From: an uncultured Oscillospiraceae bacterium
GTDB lineage: Bacteria; Bacillota; Clostridia; Oscillospirales; Oscillospiraceae
Length of the DNA: 33,033 nt
Assembly: GCA_910584605.1 (NCBI GenBank)
Contig: CAJUAW010000014.1
Location: 1 to 33,033, forward strand
Reading direction: 5' to 3'
Shown: in pieces, positions 15,601 through 24,250 of the stretch
Numbering within the stretch: the stretch's first letter is position 1
How the letters are laid out: each line of letters begins with the position of its first letter
Made by a program: the position numbers and the translations under genes
Notes under the pieces: generated by a model
What the model was told of the DNA's origin: nothing
Seen by the model: only the letters and a program-made list of their open reading frames with translations
The model's database searches: none

Positions 15601-16752
15601 TCAGTCCGCCATGAGCAGCTTTCGAAGCATACGGGAGAAAATGCCGGGAACGGACAGGCGGTCCACCTGCTGGGAGGACAGGATGGGGATGGCATCCCGC
15701 AGCTCGTCCCCCACATAGACCTCCAGCTGGCCCAGAGTTTGGCCCTTTTCCACCGGCGCTTCCACGTCCTGGGCCATGGACAGACGGGTGGTCACCTGGC
15801 CCTCCTCGCCCTTGCGGACCAGCAGCCGGCAGTCCCGCTCCAGCTGGGGCTGGACCTGGGCCTGGACGCCCAGCAATACGTCTACCGGGGCCAGAGGGAC
15901 CTCCGGATAGACGGGGACCATGGCGTAGTTGGCAAAGCCGTAATCCAGAAGGGCCTTGGCGTCGTCAAAACGCTGGTTGCTGGTGGGAGACTTCATCACC
16001 ACCGCGATCAGCTCCATGCCGTCCCGCTCGGCGGTGGCCGACATGCAGTAGTGGGCGGAGCTGGTATAGCCCGTCTTCAGGCCGGTGGCCCCCTCGTAGA
16101 AGCGGACCAGCCGGTTGGTGTTGGTCAGGCCGAATTCGCCGTTGCGGATGGAGTCCATCCAGATGGTGGTGTACTCCCGGATGGAGGGGTGGTTCCGGAT
16201 CAGCTCGCGGGACATGAGAGCGATGTCGTGGGCGCTGGTTACGTGGCCCTGGGCGGGCAGGCCGGTGCAGTTCAAAAAGTTGGTGTCCGCCATGCCCAGC
16301 TCCTGGGCCCGCTGGTTCATCCGGGTGACGAAGGCCCCCTCGCTGCCCGCCAGGTGCTCGGCCAAGGCCACGGCGCAGTCGTTGCCCGAGACTACGGTAA
16401 CGCATTTAATCATCTCGGACACGGGCATCTGTTCCCCCTCCTCCAGGTAGACCTGGGAGCCGCCCATGCCGGCGGCGTAGGCGGAGACGGTGACCGGGTC
16501 GTCTTTGGACAGCTGGCCGGAGTCCACCGCCTCCATCACCAGCAGAAGGGTCATGATCTTGGTGACGCTGGCTGGTTCCAGCTTTTCATGGGCGTTTTCC
16601 TCCAGGAGGAAAGCGCCCGTCTCCTTTTCCATCAGAACGGCGGAGGTGCAGGAGAGATTCAGGCCGGCCTCCGCCGCGGGCGCGGCTCCGGCCTGGGGAA
16701 CGGCGGCGGAAAGCATGAGTACGGACAGCAATAACGACAGGGATTTTTTCAT
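15601..16752 (-). CDS. dacF: D-alanyl-D-alanine carboxypeptidase (DacF/PBP5 type)
   Basis: A penicillin-binding protein of family S11 that removes the terminal D-alanine of peptidoglycan stem peptides (EC 3.4.16.4), 383 residues. Residues 1-23 are a signal peptide (MKKSLSLLLSVLML, then AGA). The three active-site motifs are present: SVTK at 62-65 (nucleophile S62), SGN at 122-124 and KTG at 226-228. The C-terminal beta-rich domain ends in an amphipathic segment (VPGIFSRMLRKLL), the usual membrane anchor. The ATG at 16752 follows AGGAGGAATCC. The symbol is tentative: DacA, DacB and DacF cannot be separated by sequence alone here. A possible sigma-G promoter and the spmAB genes beyond the phage block hint at a spore role. 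Confidence 0.92.
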   Translation of the reverse strand: MKKSLSLLLSVLMLSAAVPQAGAAPAAEAGLNLSCTSAVLMEKETGAFLLEENAHEKLEPASVTKIMTLLLVMEAVDSGQLSKDDPVTVSAYAAGMGGSQVYLEEGEQMPVSEMIKCVTVVSGNDCAVALAEHLAGSEGAFVTRMNQRAQELGMADTNFLNCTGLPAQGHVTSAHDIALMSRELIRNHPSIREYTTIWMDSIRNGEFGLTNTNRLVRFYEGATGLKTGYTSSAHYCMSATAERDGMELIAVVMKSPTSNQRFDDAKALLDYGFANYAMVPVYPEVPLAPVDVLLGVQAQVQPQLERDCRLLVRKGEEGQVTTRLSMAQDVEAPVEKGQTLGQLEVYVGDELRDAIPILSSQQVDRLSVPGIFSRMLRKLLMAD

Positions 16753-16790
16753 AAAGGATTCCTCCTGATCCATCAATTTGCGGGTATGGT

Positions 16791-16820
16791 CAGGATGTGG
16801 AGCGGGAGTTTTTTCTATAC
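16791..16820 (-). promoter_or_regulatory. Possible sigma-G (forespore) promoter of the dac gene
   Basis: On the minus strand GTATA (16820-16816) and CATCCTG (16797-16791) are separated by 18 bp. The Bacillus sigma-G pattern is GHATR, 17-18 bp, CATNHTA; only the last base differs. The transcript would start about 30 nt before the start codon, leaving room for the ribosome site. No good sigma-A promoter is seen for this gene. Confidence 0.38.
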
Positions 16821-16975
16821 GCCGGGAGCAAAAGGTATTTTTTTCAATTGTGGGACAGTGTACCTTAGCGGAACGGCAAAAACAGGCGAATCGGGGAGAG
16901 AAAAAATTTTTTGTTGGATGCACCCAAACGTACAACTTTTCCCCGCGAACGCCTATGGGTGTAAGGAGGGATGAG

Positions 16976-17275
16976 GTGGCTAAGACAAAGGGACTCCCAA
17001 ACCGGGAGCAGATCATTAAGCGCATGTGGAAGCTGGCCAACGCGGGGGCGGGGGACGCCGTCAAGCTGGCCTGCTTCCCGCCCGAGGAGTGGTGCGGGAC
17101 CGACGGGCTGGACCTGGACGCCCTCACCGAGTTCAAGCGGGGGAGCAACGGCGTGGTAGAGCTGAAGTTTGTGGACCGGGGGCGGCTGCTGGAGCGGCTG
17201 CTGGACGCGGTGGACCACAGCGGCGAGGAGCAGGTGGACCGCTTCCTCCAGGCCATGGAGGAACAGGGGGGATAG
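16976..17275 (+). CDS. Putative small terminase-like protein, first gene of the phage block
   Basis: A 99-residue protein starting at GTG 16976, 5 nt after AAGGAGGG (16963-16970). Its central part, GVVELKFVDRGRLLERLLDAV, resembles the C-terminal half of small terminase subunits, where a KLADK-ALEMLG-like helix follows a beta strand. The N-terminal DNA-binding helix-turn-helix of that family is not obvious, although PNREQIIKRMWKLANAG could be part of one. The next gene starts 3 bp later and is the large terminase, which supports the assignment. In the packaging motor this subunit would choose the DNA. Function is inferred mainly from position. Confidence 0.55.
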   Translation: MAKTKGLPNREQIIKRMWKLANAGAGDAVKLACFPPEEWCGTDGLDLDALTEFKRGSNGVVELKFVDRGRLLERLLDAVDHSGEEQVDRFLQAMEEQGG

Positions 17276-17278
17276 CGC

Positions 17279-18538
17279 ATGGGAGCAATGGTGTTTTCCC
17301 CAAAACAGCGGCAGGTGCTTACCTGGTGGCGGCCGGATTCTCCAGAGCGGGACCGGCAGGCCATCATCTGCGACGGCGCGGTGCGCAGCGGCAAGACCCT
17401 GTGCACCGGCCTGTCCTTCTTCTGCTGGGCGATGTGCTCCTTCCAGAATCGGAACTTTGCCCTGTGCGGGCGGACCATTCAGTCGGTGCGGAGAAATCTG
17501 CTGTCCGAGCTGATCCCGCTGCTGGAGGGGATGGGGTTCCGGTGTGTGCAGAAGGTGTCCAGAAATGTCATCCAGGTGAGGCTGGGCGGACGGCGGAATT
17601 CCTTCTACCTCTTTGGCGGGAAGGACGAGAGCTCCGCCGCCCTGATCCAGGGCATTACCCTGGCGGGAGCTCTGCTGGATGAGGCGGCGCTGATGCCCCG
17701 GTCCTTTGTGGAGCAGACCGCCGCCCGGTGTTCCGTCTCCGGGAGCAGGCTGTGGTTTTCCTGCAATCCGGAGTCCCCCGCCCACTGGTTTTATCAGGAG
17801 TGGGTGCTCAAGGCGGAGGAGAAAAACGCTCTGCGCCTCCAGTTCACCATGGAGGACAATCCAGGACTCTCGCCCCAGGTGCGGGAGCGGTACGCCAATA
17901 CCTTTCAGGGGACCTTCTACCGCCGGTTTGTGCTGGGGGAGTGGGTGGCCGCCGAGGGGCTGGTGTATGACTTTTTTGACGAGAGCTTTGTTCAGAGTCC
18001 TCCGGAGGAGCCCTTGGAGGAGTGGTACATCTCCTGCGACTACGGGACCTCCAATCCCACGTCCATGGGGCTTTGGGGGCGGAAGAACGGGGTGTGGTAC
18101 CGGGTGGCCGAGTATTTTTATGACGGCCGGGCCATGCGGCGGCAGAAGACCGACGAGGAGTACGCCGACGATCTGGCCAGGCTGGCGGGAGGAAGGAGCA
18201 TCCGGGCGGTCATTGCCGACCCCTCGGCGGCCAGCTTCTGCGAGACCTTGCGGCGCCGGGGCTGGCGGGTGCGGAAGGCGGACAACCAGGTGCTGTCCGG
18301 TATCCGGCTCACCGCTCAGCTGCTGAAGAGCGGCAGGCTGGTCATCTGCAGAAACTGCAAGGACGCCATCCGGGAATTTTCCCTGTACCGCTGGGACGAC
18401 CGGACCCAGGGACAGGATCAGGTGCGCAAGGAGCACGACCACGCGATGGACGAGATCCGGTACTTTGCCGCTACGGTGGCGGGGAAGGCCGGTCCAGGCG
18501 GCTGGTGTGCCGGGAGCGTGGAGCGAAAAGCCTTTTGA
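17279..18538 (+). CDS. Phage terminase large subunit (PBSX type)
   Basis: The ATP-driven packaging motor with nuclease, 419 residues. The Walker A motif DGAVRSGKT is at residues 32-40 and the Walker B motif GALLDEA at about 130-136. The C-terminal RNase-H-like nuclease shows CDYGTSNPTSMGLW, ADPSAASF and HDHAMDEIRYFAA, giving the expected acidic residues. All key residues are present, so the enzyme looks functional. It follows the putative small terminase by 3 bp. Family: terminase_3/PBSX-type, by motif pattern. Confidence 0.94.
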   Translation: MGAMVFSPKQRQVLTWWRPDSPERDRQAIICDGAVRSGKTLCTGLSFFCWAMCSFQNRNFALCGRTIQSVRRNLLSELIPLLEGMGFRCVQKVSRNVIQVRLGGRRNSFYLFGGKDESSAALIQGITLAGALLDEAALMPRSFVEQTAARCSVSGSRLWFSCNPESPAHWFYQEWVLKAEEKNALRLQFTMEDNPGLSPQVRERYANTFQGTFYRRFVLGEWVAAEGLVYDFFDESFVQSPPEEPLEEWYISCDYGTSNPTSMGLWGRKNGVWYRVAEYFYDGRAMRRQKTDEEYADDLARLAGGRSIRAVIADPSAASFCETLRRRGWRVRKADNQVLSGIRLTAQLLKSGRLVICRNCKDAIREFSLYRWDDRTQGQDQVRKEHDHAMDEIRYFAATVAGKAGPGGWCAGSVERKAF

Positions 18539-18555
18539 GAAAGGAGCAGACTACT

Positions 18556-19695
18556 ATGAAATGGTGGAAGCAAAAGCGGCGCGAACCCCCCGCGCCGGTG
18601 GTTCAGGTGCGGCGGGAGGAGGGGCACCCCTTTGGGGCGCTGGACCGGTACGTCCCCCTGCACACCGGGGAGATCGCCCTGTACCGGGCCATTCGGGAGG
18701 CGGTGCCCATTGTGGACGCCGCCATCTGGAAGCTGGCCCGGCTGTGCGGCGGGGTGGGCGTCCGGTGCGGGGACAGGAAGGCCCAGGCGGGGTTGGAGGA
18801 GTTTTTCCGGACGGTGGATACTGGCTGGGGACAGCGGGGCGTGCAGTCCTTTCTGGACCGGTATCTGGACGACCTGTTTACCTGCGGCCGCGCCCTGGGG
18901 GAGATTGTGCTGACCGGGGACGGAAGGGAGATCGCCGCCCTGCTGTGCGCCAGTCCGGAGCAGGTGGAGGTGAAGATCGGGGACAGCCCCCTGGACTTCC
19001 GGCTGTGCCGGGCAGGGCTGGGGGAGCGCCAGGAGCTGCCCTGGCAGGAGCTGCTGCTGTTTACCCCCTTCCAGCCCACGGGGGACGCCCCCTGCGGGGT
19101 GTCGCTGCTGCGGTCTATGCCCTTTATGGCCGGGATCCTGCTGAAAATTTTTCAGGCCACTGGTCAGAATTGGGAGCGGGCGGGCAGCCTCCGCTTCGCC
19201 GTGGTGTGTAAGCCCGGGGAGGGCGAGGAGGCCTTCGCCCAGGAGCGGTGCGGGCAGATCGCCCAGGAGTGGTCCGCCGCCATGCAGGCGGGACGGGATG
19301 GCTCCGTCCGGGACTTTGTGGCAGTGGGCGATGTGGACATCAAGGTCATCGGGGCGGACAGCCCGGTTCTGGACAGCGAGGTCCCGGTGCGGCAGATTCT
19401 GGAGCAGCTGGTGGCCCGGACGGGTATCCCGCCGTTTATGCTGGGGCTGTCCTGGTCGTCCACCGAGCGGATGAGCGCCCAGCAGGCCGACCTGCTCACC
19501 AGTGAGGTGACCGCCATCCGGCGGACGGTGGAGCCGGCCCTGTGCCGGGTGGCCGAGCTGTGGCTGCGGCTCCACGGGTTTGGCGGGGAGGCGGAGATCC
19601 TCTGGGAGGACATCAACCTGCAGGACATCGTGGAGGAGGCCAAGGCGGAGCTCTATCGGGCTCAGGCGGAAAAATTGAGGAGGGAGATTCCGTGA
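18556..19695 (+). CDS. Phage portal protein
   Basis: A 379-residue portal of the SPP1/PBSX class. Features are the N-terminal VDAAIWKLARLCGGVGV helix, the central wing region, and a C-terminal stem region RTGIPPFMLGLSWSSTERMSAQQADLLTSEV with the typical PP-hydrophobic-G and SAE/SAQ-like motif. Portals form the dodecameric ring through which DNA enters the head and to which the tail attaches. The ATG at 18556 lies 8 nt after AAGGAG. An in-frame upstream extension into the terminase end has no ribosome site. It is shorter than many portals (about 450-500 residues), mostly at the C-terminus. The next gene's GTG overlaps its stop. Confidence 0.88.
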   Translation: MKWWKQKRREPPAPVVQVRREEGHPFGALDRYVPLHTGEIALYRAIREAVPIVDAAIWKLARLCGGVGVRCGDRKAQAGLEEFFRTVDTGWGQRGVQSFLDRYLDDLFTCGRALGEIVLTGDGREIAALLCASPEQVEVKIGDSPLDFRLCRAGLGERQELPWQELLLFTPFQPTGDAPCGVSLLRSMPFMAGILLKIFQATGQNWERAGSLRFAVVCKPGEGEEAFAQERCGQIAQEWSAAMQAGRDGSVRDFVAVGDVDIKVIGADSPVLDSEVPVRQILEQLVARTGIPPFMLGLSWSSTERMSAQQADLLTSEVTAIRRTVEPALCRVAELWLRLHGFGGEAEILWEDINLQDIVEEAKAELYRAQAEKLRREIP

Positions 19696-20588
19696 AAATT
19701 ATGAAAGAGACGGAGGGCGGCGAAGGCGCAGCCCTGGCGGCTGGCGATCTGGAGCTGATCGGGGCGCTGGCCCGGCGGCCCCTGGCGGCGGAGGAGGTGT
19801 ATACCTTTTCAGTACGGCTGTGCGACAACGAGATCGACCGGGATTTTGAGCGGTTCGCGTCCCAGACCCTGGAGGAGCTGGCCCCCCTGTTTGTGGGGAA
19901 AAGCGGCATCTTTGACCACCAGTGGTCGGCAAAGGGCCAGGCGGCCCGGATCTACAAGACCGAGGTGATCCAGGAGCCGGAGCGGCTGACCAGGGCCGGA
20001 GACGGCTACTGCTGGCTGAAGGGATACGCCTATATGGTGCGTACCAGCAGCAACGGGGACCTGATTGCCGAAATCGAGGGCGGCATCAAAAAGGAGGTCA
20101 GCGTGGGCTGTTCGGTGGAGCGCTCCATCTGCTCCATCTGCGGCTGTGACCGGACCGTGACCGACTGCGGACACGAGAAGGGGCAGGAGTACGGCGGACA
20201 GCTGTGCTGGGCTACCCTGGAAGGGGCCGGAGACGCCTACGAGTTCTCCTTTGTGGCGGTGCCCGCTCAGCCCGGGGCCGGGGTGGTGAAGTCCGTCCGG
20301 CGGGACGGCGGTCCTGGGCTGGAGCGGCTGAAGGAGGAGGCCGCCCTGGGGCGGAAGTATCTGGAGCACCTCCGGGGAGAGGTGGTGCGGCTGGCCCTGC
20401 TGGCCGACCGGGAGCTGGACGGCCGGGCTATGAAGTCGCTGGCGGACAAGCTGTCCCACCGGGAGCTGGAGGAGCTGAAACAGTCCTTTGCCCGCCGGGC
20501 GGAGGAGCGGCTGCCGGTAAAGCCTCAGCTCGCCTATGGAGAGAGAGAGGCCGTCCTGGAGGAGCAGGACCGGGCATTTATGGTTTGA
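19692..20588 (+). CDS. Putative capsid maturation protease with a cysteine-rich insertion (XkdF-like)
   Basis: A 298-residue protein starting at GTG 19692, which overlaps the portal stop (GTGA) and follows GGAGGGAG. Position between portal and capsid fits a prohead protease. The sequence has FDHQW (H76) and KKEVSVG (S137), which could be the His/Ser pair of HK97-type proteases, and later DAYEFSFVAVPAQPGAG, a segment common in such proteins. Between them lies a cysteine cluster: C147, C150, C152, C159, H161 and C172, suggestive of a metal site. The C-terminal 90 residues are charged and helical and may act as scaffold. Catalysis is inferred. Confidence 0.68.
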   Translation: MKIMKETEGGEGAALAAGDLELIGALARRPLAAEEVYTFSVRLCDNEIDRDFERFASQTLEELAPLFVGKSGIFDHQWSAKGQAARIYKTEVIQEPERLTRAGDGYCWLKGYAYMVRTSSNGDLIAEIEGGIKKEVSVGCSVERSICSICGCDRTVTDCGHEKGQEYGGQLCWATLEGAGDAYEFSFVAVPAQPGAGVVKSVRRDGGPGLERLKEEAALGRKYLEHLRGEVVRLALLADRELDGRAMKSLADKLSHRELEELKQSFARRAEERLPVKPQLAYGEREAVLEEQDRAFMV

Positions 20589-20610
20589 TGGTAAAAAGGA
20601 GGTAAAACAC

Positions 20611-21621
20611 ATGGCTTATTACTACGACAATCTCAAGCTGGACAAGGGCATGTATCAGGAGGCGGGCCGATCCTTCAGCCAGGTGCTGGAGCGTCTGGAC
20701 CCCAGCGAACGCTACAAGGGCACCGCCTTGGAGGGGCTGGATGCCTTTCAGCGGCAGCTCAAACGCTTCGATATTAAGGTGAGAGGCGCGGGCAGCGACG
20801 TGGTGGAGAAGTTCTTCCGCACGTCTGACGCTGCGGTGCTGTTCCCGGAGTACATCTCCCGCACCGTGCGCCAGGGCATGGAGGAGGGGGATATCCTTCC
20901 CCAGATCACAGCCGCCGTCACCACCATTGAGGGGCTGGACTACCGCTCCATCACCTCGGAGGCGGCGGGCGAGGAGAAGGAGCTGAAGGAGGTGGAGGAG
21001 GGAAACGCCATTCCCGAGACGACCATCAAGGTCCAGGCCAACCTGGTCAAGCTCCACAAGCGGGGGCGGATGCTGGTGGCCACCTATGAGGCGGTCCGCT
21101 TCCAGAAGCTGGACCTGTTCTCCGTCACCCTGCGGCAGATCGGCGCCCACATCGCCCGTACCCACCTGGAGGACGCGGTGAAGGTGCTCATCGACGGCGA
21201 CGGCAACGACAACCCCGCAGAGAAGACCTCCCTGGGCGGGAGCACTTTCGACTACAACGTCCTGGTGGAGTTCTGGGCCAAGTTTGACCCCTATGTGATG
21301 AACACCCTGCTGGTGTCCGGCGACGTGATGCTTCAGCTGCTCAAGCTGCCCGAGTTCCAGAATCCCCTCACCGGGCTGAACTTCCAGGGCACCGGCCAGC
21401 TGGCTACCCCCCTGGGGGCGGCTCTGCTGCGCACCAGCGTTCTGCCGGAGAAGACCGCCGTGGGTCTGGACAAGCGGTTCGCGCTGGAGATGGTCCAGAG
21501 CGGCGGCGTGATGGTGGAGTATGACAAGCTCATCGACCGCCAGCTGGAGCGGGCGGCCATTACCACCGTCAGCGGCTTTGCCAAGGTGTTCCCCGAGGCC
21601 AGCCAGGTGCTGGAGCTGTGA
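20611..21621 (+). CDS. Major capsid protein (XkdG-like)
   Basis: A 336-residue protein in the capsid position of a PBSX-like gene order. It begins MAYYYDNLKLDKGMYQEAG; the middle has a pattern of acidic E-loop and spine-helix stretches (SEAAGEEKELKEVEEGNAIPET). ILPQITAAVTTIEGLDY and later FQGTGQLATPLGAALLRT resemble the P and A domains of HK97-fold capsids. The ATG at 20611 follows AAAAGGAGG by 7 nt. The long upstream reading frame in the same phase overlaps the previous gene and has no ribosome site. It would be the most expressed protein if particles are made. Confidence 0.85.
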   Translation: MAYYYDNLKLDKGMYQEAGRSFSQVLERLDPSERYKGTALEGLDAFQRQLKRFDIKVRGAGSDVVEKFFRTSDAAVLFPEYISRTVRQGMEEGDILPQITAAVTTIEGLDYRSITSEAAGEEKELKEVEEGNAIPETTIKVQANLVKLHKRGRMLVATYEAVRFQKLDLFSVTLRQIGAHIARTHLEDAVKVLIDGDGNDNPAEKTSLGGSTFDYNVLVEFWAKFDPYVMNTLLVSGDVMLQLLKLPEFQNPLTGLNFQGTGQLATPLGAALLRTSVLPEKTAVGLDKRFALEMVQSGGVMVEYDKLIDRQLERAAITTVSGFAKVFPEASQVLEL

Positions 21622-21622
21622 G

Positions 21623-21970
21623 ATGAACGAGGAGATCATGGCCCTGTGCAGGGCGATGGGCACCTGTGAGGACCAGGAGGAGCTGCTGCTCCCCCTGGTC
21701 CAGGCGGTGCGGGGGCGGATGGCGGACCGGCTGAAGCAGGGGGTGATCCCCGAGGACTGCGGCACCGCCTTTCCGCTGGCGGTGGCGATGACCGTGATGG
21801 ACCGGCTGTCCGGAATGACAGGCGGGGTGACCTCCTTCACCGCCGGTGAGCTGACCATCCGAAAGGAGACGGACAGAGGGACGGGCGGAAACCTGTCCGT
21901 CCAGGCCGAGAGCCTGCTGGCCCCCTGGCTGGAACAGACCGGCTTTGTTTTTCAGGGGGTGGAGGGATGA
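21623..21970 (+). CDS. Putative head-tail connector protein
   Basis: A 115-residue helical protein right after the capsid gene (1-bp gap). This is the usual slot of the gp6/gp15-like adaptor that sits on the portal. It starts MNEEIMALCRAMGTCEDQEEL and has a mid helix LAVAMTVMDRLSG. The C-terminus LLAPWLEQTGFVFQGVEG includes a hydrophobic tail of the kind that inserts into a neighbour. Its stop overlaps the next start (ATGA). Assignment is by position and size; no diagnostic motif. Confidence 0.6.
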   Translation: MNEEIMALCRAMGTCEDQEELLLPLVQAVRGRMADRLKQGVIPEDCGTAFPLAVAMTVMDRLSGMTGGVTSFTAGELTIRKETDRGTGGNLSVQAESLLAPWLEQTGFVFQGVEG

Positions 21971-22290
21971 TGGAGCGGGAGTGGGAGCGGCTCCTGCTCC
22001 GCTTTGGCCAGCCCGTCACGCTGCGCCAGAGGGGAGACTCCCGTTCCCTTCGAGCCTTTGTTCAGCCTGTCCTGGAGCGGGGAGGCCGCCAGGAGGTCCC
22101 CACCCCCTTGGGGCTGCGGCGGCAGGACCGGTTTCTCTATCTGGGTCCTGCCGGGCATCCCCTGGACCTGGACACCCTGGTGGAGTGGCAGGGCCAGGAG
22201 TATCAGGTGCAGTCCGCGCACCGGGTGGGGGAGGGCATCTGCCCCCACTGGCGGGCGGTGCTCTGCCCGAGAGATGAGGTGAGAGCATGA
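21967..22290 (+). CDS. Putative head-tail joining protein (XkdH/stopper-like)
   Basis: A 107-residue beta-rich protein with the pattern of head closure proteins: a conserved GQPVTLRQ start, a middle LGLRRQDRFLYLGPAGHPLD and a C-terminal segment EWQGQEYQVQSAHRVG, as in Phage_H_T_join-type stoppers, where a barrel closes the head exit. It overlaps the previous and the following gene by 4 bp each, so the three are translationally coupled. Confidence 0.65.
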   Translation: MMEREWERLLLRFGQPVTLRQRGDSRSLRAFVQPVLERGGRQEVPTPLGLRRQDRFLYLGPAGHPLDLDTLVEWQGQEYQVQSAHRVGEGICPHWRAVLCPRDEVRA

Positions 22291-22790
22291 ACACAGGACT
22301 GGAGCAGATCCGCCAGACGATGGCGGACTACCTCTGCCAACAGGGCGTCCCCGCGGTGACCGCCTGGCCTGCCGCGCCCAGGCAGGAGTGGACGGAGCCG
22401 GTGGTGGTGGTGTCCGTCCGGGGGTGCAGGGCGGGCTCAGCCAGCTTTCAGGACTACCTGGGGGAGCGGTACGATGAGAGGAGCGGCCGGTGGGAGGAGC
22501 GGTACGGGAAACGGGCGCAGCTGACCCTCGGGCTGGACATCTACGCACCCGAGCGGGAGGACGGAGAGGCGGTCCAGAGCGCCTTTGACGCGCTGGCCGG
22601 GGTCCTGGTCCTGGGCGGTCCGGAGGGGCTGGACCTGCAGGAGTTTTCCTGCGGGCAGACGGCCTGGGATGGGGAGAGCCGACGGCTGAAGCGGCCGGTG
22701 GAGGCGGTTTGTACCGCCTGGCTGTGCGCCGTGACCGATGCGGGCGGCGTGTTTGTCGATTTTGAATTGCGAGGTGTAAGGAAAGAATGA
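22287..22790 (+). CDS. Putative tail terminator / tail completion protein
   Basis: A 167-residue protein between the head-tail joiner and the sheath gene. In PBSX-like and Myoviridae orders this slot encodes the tail terminator that caps the tube. It has an N-terminal helix (GLEQIRQTMADYLCQQGV), an alternating beta pattern (VVVVSVRG, QLTLGLDIYAP) and a C-terminal strand (VCTAWLCAVTDAGG), compatible with the alpha/beta terminator fold. It overlaps both neighbours by 4 bp. Assignment is by order and fold impression, not a named motif. Confidence 0.55.
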   Translation: MNTGLEQIRQTMADYLCQQGVPAVTAWPAAPRQEWTEPVVVVSVRGCRAGSASFQDYLGERYDERSGRWEERYGKRAQLTLGLDIYAPEREDGEAVQSAFDALAGVLVLGGPEGLDLQEFSCGQTAWDGESRRLKRPVEAVCTAWLCAVTDAGGVFVDFELRGVRKE

Positions 22791-23845
22791 GTATCAGTGT
22801 ACATCAGCGTCCGGGGGTCTACTCCTCCTACGACGCGTCTACCGTGGTCAGCGGCCGGGGCACGGGCCGGCTGGTGGGCCTTGCGGCGGTCAACACCCAG
22901 GCGGAGGCTGGAGTGGCCAAGACCATTACCAGCTATGACAGAGCGGTGGCTGCCTTCGGCTCCAGCGGGGCGGAGGATATGGCGGAGCTGATCCGGCTGG
23001 CCCTGAAGAACGGGGCCTCCGGCGTGGTGGCCGTGCCGGTAGACGGCGAGAGCGGCTACGAGGCGGCCTTTACCCAGCTGGCCAGGATGGAGGGCATCGC
23101 TCTGGTGCTGTGTGACAGCACGGACCGGGCGGTGCAGAAAAAGCTGCGGGACAGCGTGGCCGAGGCCGCCAGCCTGCGGCGGGAGCGCCTGTGCGTGCTG
23201 GCCGGGGACCGGGATGAGAGCGTGGACGGCCTCATTGAGCGGGCCAGGGAGCTGAACCACGAGCGGGTGGTGCTGGTGGCGCCCGGCGCTGTGGACGGCG
23301 GCGGGGCCTCTATCTCGGGCCTGCCCCTGGCCGCCGCTGTGGCCGGCGCCATCGCCGGGGAGAGCGACCCCGCCGTCCCGCTGGGCGGCGCAGAGCTGCT
23401 GGGCCTGAATGGGCTGTCGGTCCGGCTGGAGGATAACGACGTGGACCAGCTGATTTTGGGCGGAGTGACCCCGGTGGAGAGCTCGGGGGGCGTGATCAGC
23501 GTGATCCGGGGGGTGACCACCCGCACCACGACGGCAGGCGCGTCGGATTCCGCATGGCGGGACCTGTCCGCTATCCGGGTGGTGGACGATGTGATCCCCG
23601 GCCTGCGGGACGTTCTGCGCAGTAAGTTCCGCCGGGCCAAGAACACCGCTCAGAGCCGGGGGGCCATCCGGGCCCAGGTGGTGCTGGAGCTGGAGAACAA
23701 GCTGGCCCGGGAGATCATCACCGGGTATGAGGACGTGACGGTGACTGCCGACGCCGAGGACCCCACCCGGTGCCTGGTGGAGTTCGCCTTTACCGTGGCC
23801 CACGGGCTGAACCAGATCTGGCTGACAGCCCATATCACCGTTTGA
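22787..23845 (+). CDS. Contractile tail sheath protein (XkdK-like)
   Basis: A 352-residue tail sheath, smaller than the roughly 440-466 residues common in PBSX. It begins VHQRPGVYSSYDAST, the extended N-terminal arm that links sheath subunits, then GRGTGRLVGLAAV. Domain III with ITSYDRAVAAFGSSGAE and the C-terminal domain DLSAIRVVDDVIPGLRDVLRSKF plus EFAFTVAHGLNQIW, the typical C-terminal arm, are present. It shows that the encoded tail contracts. Start ATG overlaps the previous stop. The shorter length comes from a reduced middle domain. Confidence 0.93.
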   Translation: MSISVHQRPGVYSSYDASTVVSGRGTGRLVGLAAVNTQAEAGVAKTITSYDRAVAAFGSSGAEDMAELIRLALKNGASGVVAVPVDGESGYEAAFTQLARMEGIALVLCDSTDRAVQKKLRDSVAEAASLRRERLCVLAGDRDESVDGLIERARELNHERVVLVAPGAVDGGGASISGLPLAAAVAGAIAGESDPAVPLGGAELLGLNGLSVRLEDNDVDQLILGGVTPVESSGGVISVIRGVTTRTTTAGASDSAWRDLSAIRVVDDVIPGLRDVLRSKFRRAKNTAQSRGAIRAQVVLELENKLAREIITGYEDVTVTADAEDPTRCLVEFAFTVAHGLNQIWLTAHITV

Positions 23846-23857
23846 GGAGGTTGAGGT

Positions 23858-24247
23858 ATGAGCATTGCAGGATTTCCCACCAGCAGCGACATTTATCTGG
23901 AGGTGGACGGCGTGCGGGTGGCGGTGGTGCAGAGCTATGCGGCCAAGACCACCAAGAGCAGTACGGCTGTGGAGGCCTTCGGGGAGGCGGAGCCAGTGGC
24001 CACCGTCCCCGGACAGGCCGCCCATGTGATCGAGCTGACCCGGCTGTACGCCACAGATGAGGCCATCCGAGACAACATCGATTTTTACTCCTTGACCGGC
24101 TTTTCGCTGGTCATCTGCAAGCCGGACAAGAAGATCATCTACTCCGACTGCCAGTGGAGCGCCATCCAGGAGAGCGCCAACATAGGCAGCATGGTGCTGG
24201 AGAAGGTTACCCTGGTGGCCTCCCGGCGCATTGAGACGGGGGCGTAA
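23858..24247 (+). CDS. Tail tube protein (XkdM-like)
   Basis: A 129-residue beta-barrel protein that forms the inner tube of a contractile tail. It starts SIAGFPTSSDIYLEVDGVRVAVVQSY, contains the TTKSSTAVEAFGEAEPV loop and ends ANIGSMVLEKVTLVASRRIE, the usual C-terminal strand. The size and the position directly behind the sheath gene fit the family. ATG 23858 follows AGGAGG. No defect is visible. Confidence 0.88.
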   Translation: MSIAGFPTSSDIYLEVDGVRVAVVQSYAAKTTKSSTAVEAFGEAEPVATVPGQAAHVIELTRLYATDEAIRDNIDFYSLTGFSLVICKPDKKIIYSDCQWSAIQESANIGSMVLEKVTLVASRRIETGA

Positions 24248-24250
24248 GCG

